A stretch of DNA of 64,000 nt from positions 1 to 64,000 of the forward strand of contig CAZDEO010000011.1 in the NCBI GenBank assembly GCA_964504445.1. Reading direction: 5' to 3'. Below the pieces are notes generated by a model that ran no database searches, was not told the DNA's origin, and worked only from the letters and a program-made list of their open reading frames with translations. The stretch is from JACSRF01 sp964504445. GTDB taxonomy: Bacteria; Chloroflexota; Anaerolineae; Promineifilales; Promineifilaceae. A program made the translations under genes and the position numbers. This document shows, piece after piece, positions 25,309 through 33,503 of the stretch (the first letter of the stretch is position 1; each line of letters opens with the position of its first letter).

Positions 25309-26865
25309 TTAAAGCTCTTGGGTCTCAAAGGCGGCGATGCTGCCTATGAGCAGCATGATGATGAGGACGGTGTTGGCCACGATGGCGCCGATTTGGGGGG
25401 GCACGGCCGTTGCCAAACCCAATTGACTGGCCCAACCGACCAGCGCTCCTGGCGCAAAGGGGGCAATTTGCGGAATGCTGCCCGCCAGCAGCAAAACCAC
25501 CGCGCCCAGCAAGGCCACGCCCGCGCCTGCGCCCATGCTGCGGCTGAGGGTGCTGGCCAATAGAGAAACGGCCGTAAAAGTCAACAGCCACAGCCACAGC
25601 AGCCCGCTCCCCGCCAAAAAGGGCCAAAACTGAAACGGCTCGAACAAGATGAGGGTGTAATAGTAAGCGCCTAGGGCCGCCAGCAAAAAGGCGGCCGCAT
25701 AGATGATGGCCTGGGCCATAAATTTACTGAGCAAAAATGCCCAGCGCGGCAGGGGTTTGCTGAGAATGAGTGCAGCCTGCCCGCGCTCTTTTTCCCCCGC
25801 TACGGCGCCCATGCCCAGGAGGATGGCAATAATAAAGCCAAACTGGGTGATGTTTTTGATGTACTGGGTCATGGCGTCCACCGTGGTGGGTTCAGGAATG
25901 AGGTCGGCAAACTGCTCTGCGCCCTCAATCATAGTCAACATTTGCGGCGTAAACTTGGCCAACAGGGGCGAACCGAGGCCGAAAAGGATGAATACGGCCA
26001 ATACCACCAGCACGCGCCGCGTGCGCCATTGCTGCAGCAGCTCTTTGCGCAGGGCTGCCCCAAAGAGCCGTAGTTCAATGCCAACGGGTTGGCTAGACGG
26101 CCGTTCCCCATCCCGGGGCCACATGCGCCATAGCCACGCCAGCCCCGGCAGCAGCATGAGCAGCAAAATTGGATGGACCCAGGTGGGTTGAGCCAGGGTT
26201 TGGCTGAAGTACACGGCCGTAAAGTCAAACAAGGTGTGGTACAACAGCGCCACCAGCCCATAAAGCACATTGCGCCGCTTGAATGCCTGCCAGACCAGCA
26301 GCGATAGCACAACGTGGAGGGTCATAGCCATTACCCGCTCGAACAGGGCGGCAAAAGGCTGCCACGATACCCGGTCCAGCGTTTGCAGTTGGCTGGTTAG
26401 AACAGCCAATTGGTCGGCAGGAAGATTGAGGGTGCTGAGGTCTGTGCCGCGCATGGCCCACAAAGCGGAGATGCTGGCTGCCATGATGATGGCAATCAGA
26501 CCCATGGCTTCAATGCCGCCATGCCCCAGACCAACCATCAGCGCGTCCTCGCGGCGGCGAGCAGCCCCTTTGCGGAAGAGCAGCCCATAGGCAACGGCGC
26601 GGGCAACCGTTTCACATAGCCCGGCAGATACTCCTAAGATAACGGCCGTGCGCAAAAAGTCACCATCACTGCTGGCAATGGGACCAATTACCCCCAGTTC
26701 GGCCAACCACTCATTAAGAGGCAGGTGATAAAGTTGGGAACCGACAAAGGTAGCCGCGCCTACCAAAAACAGCCACCAGGGGGCAGTAAAGCGCCGCCGG
26801 AATAAAACGGCCGTTGCCAGCGGCAGCAAAATGATCAGGGAAATGAAAAGAATGTAGAGGATCAT
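25309..26865 (-). CDS. Fusion of YhfC-like intramembrane protease and ABC-2 permease
   Basis: A 518-residue protein with about a dozen hydrophobic segments. Residues 1-250 look like the YhfC family: GLGHGGIEAMGL (about 112-123) and YHTLFDF (about 212-218) match its conserved His/Glu membrane motifs. Residues about 270-518 look like an ABC-2/NosY permease: a cytoplasmic entry helix FGAALRKELLQQWRTRR, then GEKERGQAALILSKPL, typical of these permeases. The partner ATPase and a PLDc_N protein are encoded upstream, as in the Bacillus yxlEFG arrangement. The fusion is unusual. Confidence 0.75.
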   Translation of the reverse strand: MILYILFISLIILLPLATAVLFRRRFTAPWWLFLVGAATFVGSQLYHLPLNEWLAELGVIGPIASSDGDFLRTAVILGVSAGLCETVARAVAYGLLFRKGAARRREDALMVGLGHGGIEAMGLIAIIMAASISALWAMRGTDLSTLNLPADQLAVLTSQLQTLDRVSWQPFAALFERVMAMTLHVVLSLLVWQAFKRRNVLYGLVALLYHTLFDFTAVYFSQTLAQPTWVHPILLLMLLPGLAWLWRMWPRDGERPSSQPVGIELRLFGAALRKELLQQWRTRRVLVVLAVFILFGLGSPLLAKFTPQMLTMIEGAEQFADLIPEPTTVDAMTQYIKNITQFGFIIAILLGMGAVAGEKERGQAALILSKPLPRWAFLLSKFMAQAIIYAAAFLLAALGAYYYTLILFEPFQFWPFLAGSGLLWLWLLTFTAVSLLASTLSRSMGAGAGVALLGAVVLLLAGSIPQIAPFAPGALVGWASQLGLATAVPPQIGAIVANTVLIIMLLIGSIAAFETQEL

Positions 26866-26920
26866 AAGTGTATTTATGGTTACAAGTTGCAGTTGGATGC
26901 AACGTGTAATGTGTAACTTG

Positions 26921-27862
26921 CTACTTACTCAATTGTAAAAACACGTCTTCCAGCGACGGCCGTATCCATTCATACCGGTTCAGCACCACGTTGTGGCTTG
27001 CCAAAAGCGGCAGCAAAGCACCTTTTGCCGCCGCCACGTCACTCACCGTTACCTGCAGGCGGTTGTCCTCTTGGGAAACGCTCAACGTCCAGGGCTGGTC
27101 TTGTAGATGCGGCATTATTTCTGCCGCCAGCGCCAAATGCGCGCGATCCAACTCCAGGGAGATGACGTTGGTAGCATATTGCGCCAGCAGCTCGTCTCGT
27201 TCTTGCACCAGCAGCAGCTCTCCCTGATGGATAATGCCGATGGTGTCGCAGACCCGCTCCACGTCGGCCAGAATGTGGCTGGAGAGGAAAACCGTTACCT
27301 GCCCGCGCAGCGTGCTGATGAGTTCCAGCACTTCATAGCGACCAGCCGGGTCCAGGGCGCTGGTGGGTTCGTCTAAAAAGAGCACCGGCGGCTCGTGCAG
27401 CAGCGCCTGGGCAATACCTAGCCGCTGCACCATGCCCCCCGAAAAGCCGCCAATTTGCCGTTTGGCCGCCGTTTCCAGGTCTACCAAGGCCAGCATGGCC
27501 GCCGCTCGCCTTTTGCGCGTGGCGGCGTCCATTTGGAAAAGCCTGCCTACGTAGTCCAGGCATTCCAGGGGTGTCATCCAGGTATAGAATGCGGGGTCTT
27601 GCGGCAGATAACCAAACTGAGCGCGGGCGGCGCTGTCGGCGCGGGTGGTTTCCATCCCATTGACCCAAGCGCGGCCGGTGGAGGGGCGGGCTAGCCCGGT
27701 CATCAGGCGGATGGTGGTGGTTTTGCCGGCCCCATTGCGCCCCAAGAAGCCAAAAATGGCCCCGGCAGGGACGGTTAAATTTAACGGCTTGAGGGCGGCA
27801 ACCTCGCCGTAGGTACGGCTGAGATTTTCGCAGCGAATAGCCAGCGGGCGCTCTGCCTTCAT
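26921..27862 (-). CDS. ABC transporter ATP-binding protein
   Basis: A 313-residue ATPase. Walker A is GRNGAGKTT, the Q-loop region LPQDPAF, signature FSGGMVQRLG and Walker B VLFLDEPTSALD, followed by the switch His in SSHILADVERV. The C-terminal 80 residues are a typical regulatory extension of ABC-2 drug or Cu-processing exporters. The ATG at 27862 has GAGGAAG upstream, so an extension of 9 residues was rejected. It starts one base after the PLDc_N stop and powers the fused permease at 25309. Confidence 0.92.
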   Translation of the reverse strand: MKAERPLAIRCENLSRTYGEVAALKPLNLTVPAGAIFGFLGRNGAGKTTTIRLMTGLARPSTGRAWVNGMETTRADSAARAQFGYLPQDPAFYTWMTPLECLDYVGRLFQMDAATRKRRAAAMLALVDLETAAKRQIGGFSGGMVQRLGIAQALLHEPPVLFLDEPTSALDPAGRYEVLELISTLRGQVTVFLSSHILADVERVCDTIGIIHQGELLLVQERDELLAQYATNVISLELDRAHLALAAEIMPHLQDQPWTLSVSQEDNRLQVTVSDVAAAKGALLPLLASHNVVLNRYEWIRPSLEDVFLQLSK

Positions 27863-27863
27863 G

Positions 27864-28061
27864 TTACGCTTCCTCGCGCCCCACCACAAAGTAGATGATG
27901 GGGCCTATCATGTTGACAAAAATGATGACCAGCGCCCATGCCCACTTGGGACCACGGGTATACGGCCGTTTCGCCAGGTCAATGAGCGCCACCGCCATGA
28001 GAATGAGCTGCAAGATTATCAGCGGAATAAGTAAAGGGATAAATTCACGTAATTGCTCCAT
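27864..28061 (-). CDS. PLDc_N (phospholipase D-nuclease N-terminal) membrane protein
   Basis: A 65-residue protein with two membrane helices and the signature W-x-W-ALVIIFVNMIGPIIYF followed by the charged tail VGREEA. Homologues such as Bacillus YxlE sit in operons with an ABC ATPase and permease. AAGGAGG precedes the ATG at 28061. It is tightly linked (1 bp) to the ATPase gene and follows the HTH regulator gene after an 88-bp palindromic element. Confidence 0.85.
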   Translation of the reverse strand: MEQLREFIPLLIPLIILQLILMAVALIDLAKRPYTRGPKWAWALVIIFVNMIGPIIYFVVGREEA

Positions 28062-28091
28062 GACAAACCTCCTTTTTGCTGGTTTGTTCGT

Positions 28092-28179
28092 TCATTTCCC
28101 CGGAAGCTGCGCACCAAGCGCTCTGGCAAAGACGCGCTCTCGGCTTCTGGGAAATTTGAAATTCTTTTCTGACAATGTA
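28092..28179 (-). repeat. Palindromic dispersed element, copy A
   Basis: An 88-bp sequence that aligns without gaps to the inverse complement of 32623-32710 with 80 of 88 bases identical. It has near-palindromic ends TTTCCCCGGAAG and CTTCTGGGAAA plus a conserved tail reading TTCTTTTCTGACAATGTA. It lies between the regulator stop (28192) and the PLDc_N start (28061). Confidence 0.85.
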
Positions 28180-28191
28180 CTAACCAACCAA

Positions 28192-28734
28192 CTAATCTTT
28201 CATAGGATGGGTGATAAGGGCAAACTTGTGCCGTCGTCGCCCAGGGGTCGGGTCGTTTTCGGCCAGCAGCATAAAGGCTTCCTGCAACTTCATTTGAAAG
28301 GCGTTTAATTCCTCTGCATCGGCCCAAAAAATGCTCTCCGTGTAACCGGTGCGGTCCGCCAGCAAGTTTACGTGCCCGGCTGGGTCGGCAGCTTGCTGCA
28401 AATATTGCGCAAAATCCCGCAGCGTGGCCAGAATGTAGTTGGTAAAGTAGCGCAGATGGTCGTCTATGGTCATCTCTGCCACATCTTCTGGGCCAAGGTG
28501 GGGCGTTTGCACAAGCTGGTATCTTTTTTCTTCAATACCGTGCACCAGTTGGGTTTCGGCAATGGTGATCATGTCGCCTTCCAGCAGCATTTTGAGATGC
28601 CGGTACAATGATGAGGCCGGGACATCTGTTAGCTGGGCGGCAATTTCTTGCGTGGTCAGGCTTTCGCCAGCCAGGGTTTGCAAGATGCGCAAGCGCACCG
28701 GGTGGATGATCAGATCTGCCTTGGGGAAATTCAT
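28192..28734 (-). CDS. ArsR-like winged-helix transcriptional regulator
   Basis: A 180-residue protein. The N-terminal winged helix contains HPVRLRILQTLAGESLTTQ and the recognition part LTDVPASSLYRHLKMLLEGD, typical of ArsR/TrmB-like regulators. The C-terminal part is helical and lacks an obvious metal Cys cluster. GAGGTGGGC just before the ATG at 28734 sets the start; a 36-residue in-frame extension would run through the operator and was rejected. It heads the PLDc_N-ABC operon, and a 12-bp palindrome overlaps its promoter, implying autoregulation. Confidence 0.8.
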   Translation of the reverse strand: MNFPKADLIIHPVRLRILQTLAGESLTTQEIAAQLTDVPASSLYRHLKMLLEGDMITIAETQLVHGIEEKRYQLVQTPHLGPEDVAEMTIDDHLRYFTNYILATLRDFAQYLQQAADPAGHVNLLADRTGYTESIFWADAEELNAFQMKLQEAFMLLAENDPTPGRRRHKFALITHPMKD

Positions 28735-28759
28735 GCCCACCTCGTTTTTAATAATGGTT

Positions 28760-28790
28760 ATGTTATTGATAATGGTAACATTATCAATAA
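28760..28790 (-). promoter_or_regulatory. Promoter with 12-bp palindromic operator of the HTH regulator
   Basis: Perfect arms TTATTGATAATG (28763-28774) and CATTATCAATAA (28779-28790) are separated by 4 bases. On the minus strand the right arm contains the -35 TTGATA (28782-28787); the -10 TAACAT lies at 28760-28765, spacer 16. Dimer binding here would block transcription of the regulator and the ABC operon. Confidence 0.6.
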
Positions 28791-28845
28791 TGATAATGTT
28801 TTTGAAACGAGTTGTCAAGGGGTTGCCCGTGGCAATTAGCAAGAA

Positions 28846-28930
28846 GCCTGACGCTGTGTCGCCTGACGCTGTGTCGCCTGACGCTGTGTCGCCTGACGCT
28901 GTGTCGCCCGACGCTGTGTCGCCCGACGCT
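28846..28930. repeat. Tandem 15-bp repeat (GCCTGACGCTGTGTC)
   Basis: Five contiguous copies (28846-28920) and a 10-base partial sixth. The first four units read GCCTGACGCTGTGTC, the fifth and sixth start GCCCGACGCT. It lies between the divergent regulator and gamma-glutamyltransferase genes. An open frame reads through it but the gene downstream starts later. Confidence 0.9.
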
Positions 28931-29018
28931 AGACAGGATTCTTTGTGCTAAAATTGCAGCACTTAACAATGAGGGTGATTTCCTTCATCTTCCAACCTTT
29001 TTTCAGGAGGCTATGTCT

Positions 29019-30611
29019 ATGTCCGGAGTGATTGCGGCGGGTGGGCCGGAAACGGCCGTTGCTGGCGCCACTATTTTGCAGCAGGGAGGTAACGCCGTGG
29101 ACGCGGCCGTAGCGGCTGCTTTTGCCTCCTTTATTGCTGAAACTGGCGTGGTCCATCTGGGGGGCAGCGGCATTGCCCAAATTTTCGATCCGCGTACGGG
29201 GCAGTCGGTGGTGTATGACTTTTTTAGCAACATGCCAGGGTTGGGGCGAAAGAGCCGACCCCCGCAAATGGACTTCGCCGAAGTGATGATTGATTTTGGG
29301 GCGACGACGCAAAGTTTCCATCTGGGGCGGGCGTCGGTGGCGGTGCCGGGCAACATTGCCGGGTTGTGCCAGATGGCGGCAGATTTTGGTCGGCTGCCCT
29401 TGGCCAAGCTGCTAGAGCCAGCCATACAACTGGCACGGGAAGGCGTGCCGATTCACCCCTTTCAGGCAGACACCTGTGCGTTGCTGGCGCCCCTGTACAC
29501 CCACACGGCGGGCATGCGGGATATTTTTGCGCGACACGGCCGTATCATTCAACCCCAAGAGCATTTGCACATTCCACACCTGGCGGAGACGCTGGCGGCG
29601 CTGGCGCAAGAAGGGGTAAATTTGGCGCGCAACGGCCGTTTGGCCCAGGCTATTTTGGCCGACCAGGCTGAACACGGAGGGCTGCTGACGGCTGAAGATT
29701 TGGCAGCGTACCAGGTGCGGCAGTTGGAACCCATTCGCCTGCCTTACCGCGAATACGAGATATTGCTGCCTCCTCCCAGCTCTACCGGCGGGGTGCTGAC
29801 GGCTTTTGCCCTGCAGCTGCTGGCGGCCTTCGACGTGGCGCAGATGGTTCATGGTTCGGCGGCCCATTTGCAGCTTCTGTATGAGGTGCTGGCAGCGGCA
29901 AACCGGGCGCGGCGGGATTGGGAGATGTGGCAGGATGCACTGCCAGCGCCGGAGGCGGTGGCGCGCTTTTTAGCGGTGAGTTACGTGGAGGAGTATGTGC
30001 AAGAGGTGCGGGCGGCGTTGGTGGGAAAACGGCCGTCGCCCAGCGCGCCAGAACCCGTTGGCCCCGGTAACACCAGCCATCTTAGCGTGATTGATGGCGA
30101 GGGGCTGGCGGTGGGCCTGACTACAACGGCAGGGGAGTCGGCGGGGTACGTGGTGCCGGGCACGGGCTACATTCCCAACAACATTTGCGGGGAAGCAGAT
30201 TTGCACCCGGCGGGCTTTCATACACGCCCGGCGGGGCAGCGCATTCCCACCATGATGACGCCCACGGTAGTGCTGCAAGACGGGCAAACGCGGCTGGTGC
30301 TGGGCAGTGGTGGCAGTGAGCGCATTCGCAGCGCCATCTTGCAAGTGCTGAATAATTTACTGGATTTTGGCATGACGCTGGAACGGGCGGTGAACGTGCA
30401 GCGCATGCACGTAGAAAATGGGGTTTTGCAGTTAGAGGCGGGCTATGACCCGGCTGCCGCGGACGCGCTGGCGTCGTGGGGGTATGCGGTGAACCGCTGG
30501 GCCAGGCGCAGCATCTATTTTGGCGGCGCGCATTCGGTGTCGCGCACGCTGTCTGGGCGGCTGGTGGCGGCAGGGGACGACCGGCGGGGTGGGTCAACGG
30601 CCGTGGGGTAG
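29019..30611 (+). CDS. Gamma-glutamyltransferase family protein
   Basis: A 530-residue Ntn-hydrolase that cleaves itself and transfers or hydrolyses gamma-glutamyl groups, as in glutathione. N-terminal GGPETAVAGATILQQGGNAVDAAVAAAFA is typical; the catalytic Thr is in GNTSHLSVIDGEGLAVGLTTT, where the small chain begins. GSGGSERIRSAILQVL is a conserved late motif. No signal peptide is visible. AGGAGG is 8 bases before the ATG at 29019 but only 2 before the ATG at 29013, so I prefer 29019. Confidence 0.87.
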   Translation: MSGVIAAGGPETAVAGATILQQGGNAVDAAVAAAFASFIAETGVVHLGGSGIAQIFDPRTGQSVVYDFFSNMPGLGRKSRPPQMDFAEVMIDFGATTQSFHLGRASVAVPGNIAGLCQMAADFGRLPLAKLLEPAIQLAREGVPIHPFQADTCALLAPLYTHTAGMRDIFARHGRIIQPQEHLHIPHLAETLAALAQEGVNLARNGRLAQAILADQAEHGGLLTAEDLAAYQVRQLEPIRLPYREYEILLPPPSSTGGVLTAFALQLLAAFDVAQMVHGSAAHLQLLYEVLAAANRARRDWEMWQDALPAPEAVARFLAVSYVEEYVQEVRAALVGKRPSPSAPEPVGPGNTSHLSVIDGEGLAVGLTTTAGESAGYVVPGTGYIPNNICGEADLHPAGFHTRPAGQRIPTMMTPTVVLQDGQTRLVLGSGGSERIRSAILQVLNNLLDFGMTLERAVNVQRMHVENGVLQLEAGYDPAAADALASWGYAVNRWARRSIYFGGAHSVSRTLSGRLVAAGDDRRGGSTAVG

Positions 30612-30739
30612 CCAGGGGGGACTATTTTCCCGCCTTCTCTTTGTTCGTTTCCAGGTAGAATACAAGGGTATACAGCCCTGAGAAATTCACGTAAAGGCCG
30701 CTTTGCCGGCCTGGCGGATCTTGGAAAAAAGGAGCAAAG

Positions 30740-31252
30740 ATGTTTGGCAAACTAGAGTTACCCAGATTTCGCGTGGAAGTGTTGCTGCCTGGCTATGTGG
30801 TGCGCGCAACTTTTCAGCCTAAGGGCGATCTGCTGATTTATATGAATGATCGGCGGTATGACGTGACTCGCTTTGACGAGGTGGAGATGTACCCCACCAT
30901 GACTGATGCGCAGGTGAAGGGGATAAAGCAGGAGATGATGGCCCTGAATAAGAAGGTGATTTCGGGGATTGCTTTGCTGGAGCCGGAACGAACGGAAAAT
31001 GTGATGTTGTTGGCCTCGAAACGGCCGTTTGTCGTTTACACAGAATGGTTTGCCATTCGCGGCAATCTTCACATCAATCCAGATTCCCGTGATGAAGATA
31101 TATTTGACGAGACAAAAGATTACTTTGCCATCACCGACGCGGCAATTTACCCTGTGCGCGCTTTACGCAAGGAGCCGACACGCAAAGTACCCTTGCTGGC
31201 CATCAACCGGCATGCCATTTACGCTTACCACCCTTTCCAGGCCAGCGAATAA
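30740..31252 (+). CDS. Hypothetical protein, about 170 residues
   Basis: Not recognised. A soluble alpha/beta protein without Cys and without membrane helices. The N-terminal half (ELPRFRVEVLLPGYVVRATF) looks like a small beta-sheet domain and the middle is charged and helical. AAGGAG precedes the ATG. It converges on msrA with only 6 bp between stops. Confidence 0.6.
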   Translation: MFGKLELPRFRVEVLLPGYVVRATFQPKGDLLIYMNDRRYDVTRFDEVEMYPTMTDAQVKGIKQEMMALNKKVISGIALLEPERTENVMLLASKRPFVVYTEWFAIRGNLHINPDSRDEDIFDETKDYFAITDAAIYPVRALRKEPTRKVPLLAINRHAIYAYHPFQASE

Positions 31253-31258
31253 CCAAAA

Positions 31259-31807
31259 CTACTTTTTGAGATAATCAACAAATTTCTGGCGAAACTTTTT
31301 AACTTTGGGCGCAACCACGAACATACAGTAAGGCTGGAAGGAATTGTTCTCGTAATATTCCTGGTGATAATCCTCGGCCGGGTAAAATACGTCAAGCGGG
31401 CTGACTTCGGTGACAATGGGGCCAGCCCATATGCCCTCCGCCGTAATTTCGGCAATTACCTCGTCCGCTACCCGTTTTTGTTCATCATGATGGTAGAAAA
31501 TGGCTGAACGGTATTGTGGTCCCACGTCGTTCCCCTGTCTGTTTAAGGTAGTGGGATCGTGAATGGTAAAGAAGACTTGCAAAATTTCCTTGAGGCTAAT
31601 TTCATGGAGCTCAAAAGTAACTTGCACCACTTCGGCATGTCCGGTAGTGCCCGTGCACACCGCTTTGTAGGTTGGGTTGGGCACATGCCCACCAGCATAA
31701 CCAGAAACAACATCTGTTACGCCACGCATTTGGTCATAGACGGCTTCTAAGCACCAAAAACAGCCACCACCCAGGGTGACAACTTCCAAATTTACTGAAT
31801 CACTCAT
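31259..31807 (-). CDS. msrA: Peptide-methionine (S)-S-oxide reductase
   Basis: A 182-residue MsrA that repairs S-methionine sulfoxide. The catalytic Cys is in GGGCFWCLEAVYDQ; YAGGHVPNPTYKAVCTGTTGHAEVVQV and YHQEYYENN are standard MsrA segments. There are no further Cys residues near the C terminus, so reduction probably uses the second Cys of GCFWC or an external thiol. GAGGGAAACCAG precedes the ATG. map lies 18 bp upstream on the same strand. Confidence 0.95.
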   Translation of the reverse strand: MSDSVNLEVVTLGGGCFWCLEAVYDQMRGVTDVVSGYAGGHVPNPTYKAVCTGTTGHAEVVQVTFELHEISLKEILQVFFTIHDPTTLNRQGNDVGPQYRSAIFYHHDEQKRVADEVIAEITAEGIWAGPIVTEVSPLDVFYPAEDYHQEYYENNSFQPYCMFVVAPKVKKFRQKFVDYLKK

Positions 31808-31825
31808 CTGGTTTCCCTCAACTTG

Positions 31826-32599
31826 TTAATTTGTGTCCCATGGCGTCAGGATTTCTGGGCCGTTGGTCGTGATCAAAATTGTGTGCTCAAATTGGGCAGA
31901 GAGTTGTCCGTCCTTGGTTATGACTGTCCAGCCATCAGGCAGCAAAATCCAGTCGTGGGCGCCGGCGTTGATCATTGGCTCAATGGTGAAGGTCATGCCA
32001 GGGCGCAGTTTTGGCCCATATCCCGCCTGGCGCACGTGCGAGACGGAAGGGGATTCGTGTAGCGCCCGGCCAATGCCGTGTCCGCCCCATTCACGCACGA
32101 CCGAAACGCCGTGTTTATCGGCAAAACCGTGAATCGCCCTGCCAATGTCATTCAGGTACCCATGCGTTTGGGCTGCTTCTACGCCAACGTAAAGAGCCTG
32201 TTTTGCTAGGTCTAGCAGCCGTTGGGCCTGGGAAGAAATGGCGCCCACCGGAAAGGTAACGCAAGCATCTCCGCAGTATCCCTTGTATTTCAATCCAATA
32301 TCAATGCCGATGATATCTCCTTCCTTGAGGATGCGGTCATTGGGCAACCCGTGACAAATTTCGTGATTGACCGAGGCGCAGATGACGCCGGGAAAGGGTG
32401 GATGCTCGGCGGAGCTTCCCTGGTACCCTTTGTAAAGGGGTTCGGCGCCCTGTTTAGCGATGTAGGCTTCCACCAGGTGGTCAAGGGTTTGGATGTTTAC
32501 ACCGGGCTGGATATTTTCGCGTAGCAGAGCAAAGCAGTCGGCGACCATTTGTCCTGCCACACGCATGCGGGCGATGGCTTTGGCATTTTTCATTCGCAT
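31826..32599 (-). CDS. map: Type I methionine aminopeptidase
   Basis: A 257-residue enzyme removing N-terminal Met. Metal ligands are visible in order: Asp in IGIDIGLKYKGYCGDACVTF, His in GGHGIGRALHESPS, Glu in FTIEPMI and Glu near the C terminus in AQFEHTILI. AGGATTTAATTTCC precedes the ATG at 32599. Here map is apart from the ribosomal operon and paired with msrA. A palindromic element lies directly upstream. Confidence 0.95.
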   Translation of the reverse strand: MRMKNAKAIARMRVAGQMVADCFALLRENIQPGVNIQTLDHLVEAYIAKQGAEPLYKGYQGSSAEHPPFPGVICASVNHEICHGLPNDRILKEGDIIGIDIGLKYKGYCGDACVTFPVGAISSQAQRLLDLAKQALYVGVEAAQTHGYLNDIGRAIHGFADKHGVSVVREWGGHGIGRALHESPSVSHVRQAGYGPKLRPGMTFTIEPMINAGAHDWILLPDGWTVITKDGQLSAQFEHTILITTNGPEILTPWDTN

Positions 32600-32622
32600 G
32601 GAAATTAAATCCTCATTGTTAA

Positions 32623-32710
32623 TACATTGTCAGAAAAGAATTTCAACTTTCCCGGAAGCTGAGAAAGCGTCTTTGCCAGAGCGCTTGGTTCGCATCTTCC
32701 GGGAAAATGA
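32623..32710 (+). repeat. Palindromic dispersed element, copy B
   Basis: Inverse copy of the element at 28092-28179 (80 of 88 identical). Terminal inverted repeats TTTCCCGGAAG (32648-32658) and CTTCCGGGAAA (32696-32706) are perfect here. The intervening 37 bases contain complementary stretches AAGCG and CGCTT. It lies upstream of map, pointing away from it. Confidence 0.85.
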
Positions 32711-32789
32711 TGAATAAAACTTTCATTACAGTGTAGTTAATTTAGTGACGTGGGCGAGTATAGCACAGAAAAAGCCCACGAGAGAGGGA

Positions 32790-33305
32790 TTACGCCTGGG
32801 AACGGATGCCGTAGTTGCGTAAAGTTTCCGGGTGGATGAGCCAGGCCAGGCCCAGCAGGGGTTGAATGAGAGGAAAGTAACCGTAATCGCGGCCAAAATA
32901 TTGCCACACATTGCGGCCGATGAGTTCGGGGCTGACGTAGCTGAGGGTGCCCACAATCAGGGTCACGATGGTTTCTAGCACCAGAACGCCCAGGGAAATG
33001 CGCCAGGCCTGGACCGGGGAAAGGGCACGCCACCAGCGGGCCAGGATGAACTGGCTGGGTGGTTTGTTTGCAGCGTTTTTGGGTTGGGGGCGGGGTTGTT
33101 TGGCAAAGCCGATGGTGGCGATGGTGTAAAATGCTGCGCCTAGTAGGGTGAGCCAGGGGGCATTGGTGGGGTCGCCTTCCACAATTTGGTAGATGGCGCG
33201 CACGCCGGTGGAGAGGGCCAGTACGGGATAGGAGAGGGCCAGGATTGACCCTGCGGCGCGGATGAGGCCGGGAATGGGGTTGACGGATTCTTGTTTGTCG
33301 TTCAT
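32790..33305 (-). CDS. Hypothetical membrane protein
   Basis: Not recognised. About 171 residues from the ATG at 33305, with four hydrophobic segments (about residues 17-35, 50-66, 96-120 and 140-156 from this start). A Pro/Lys-rich cytoplasmic loop lies between the second and third. The start is uncertain because no SD is visible; an in-frame ATG at 33374 would add 23 residues. Confidence 0.5.
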   Translation of the reverse strand: MNDKQESVNPIPGLIRAAGSILALSYPVLALSTGVRAIYQIVEGDPTNAPWLTLLGAAFYTIATIGFAKQPRPQPKNAANKPPSQFILARWWRALSPVQAWRISLGVLVLETIVTLIVGTLSYVSPELIGRNVWQYFGRDYGYFPLIQPLLGLAWLIHPETLRNYGIRSQA

Positions 33306-33503
33306 GGGGGGGATTTTAACACAGGGAAGGAGTTGGGTGAATAAATAAGTAAAGAGCGAGAGCATCGGTGTCATGTTGATGGGGGTGCTAAAATGAAGGG
33401 GGAATCAGGTCTTGGGCATTGAGAGAATTGAACCGGGTTGGGGCGAGGGGGAATGTTTTCTCGCACCTGAAGAGACTCAGGTAGTTTGTTTGGGAGTGTG
33501 TTG

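Noticed and set aside
28735..28842. N-terminal extension of the HTH regulator
   Set aside because: It translates the operator palindrome into Ile/Asn repeats; a strong SD marks ATG 28734.
28846..28930. Possible CRISPR array
   Set aside because: The 15-bp units are contiguous with no spacers and no cas genes are nearby; it is a plain tandem repeat.
28812..29018. N-terminal extension of gamma-glutamyltransferase through the tandem repeat
   Set aside because: It would add repeated LTLCR peptides; the AGGAGG site and family N terminus place the start at 29019.
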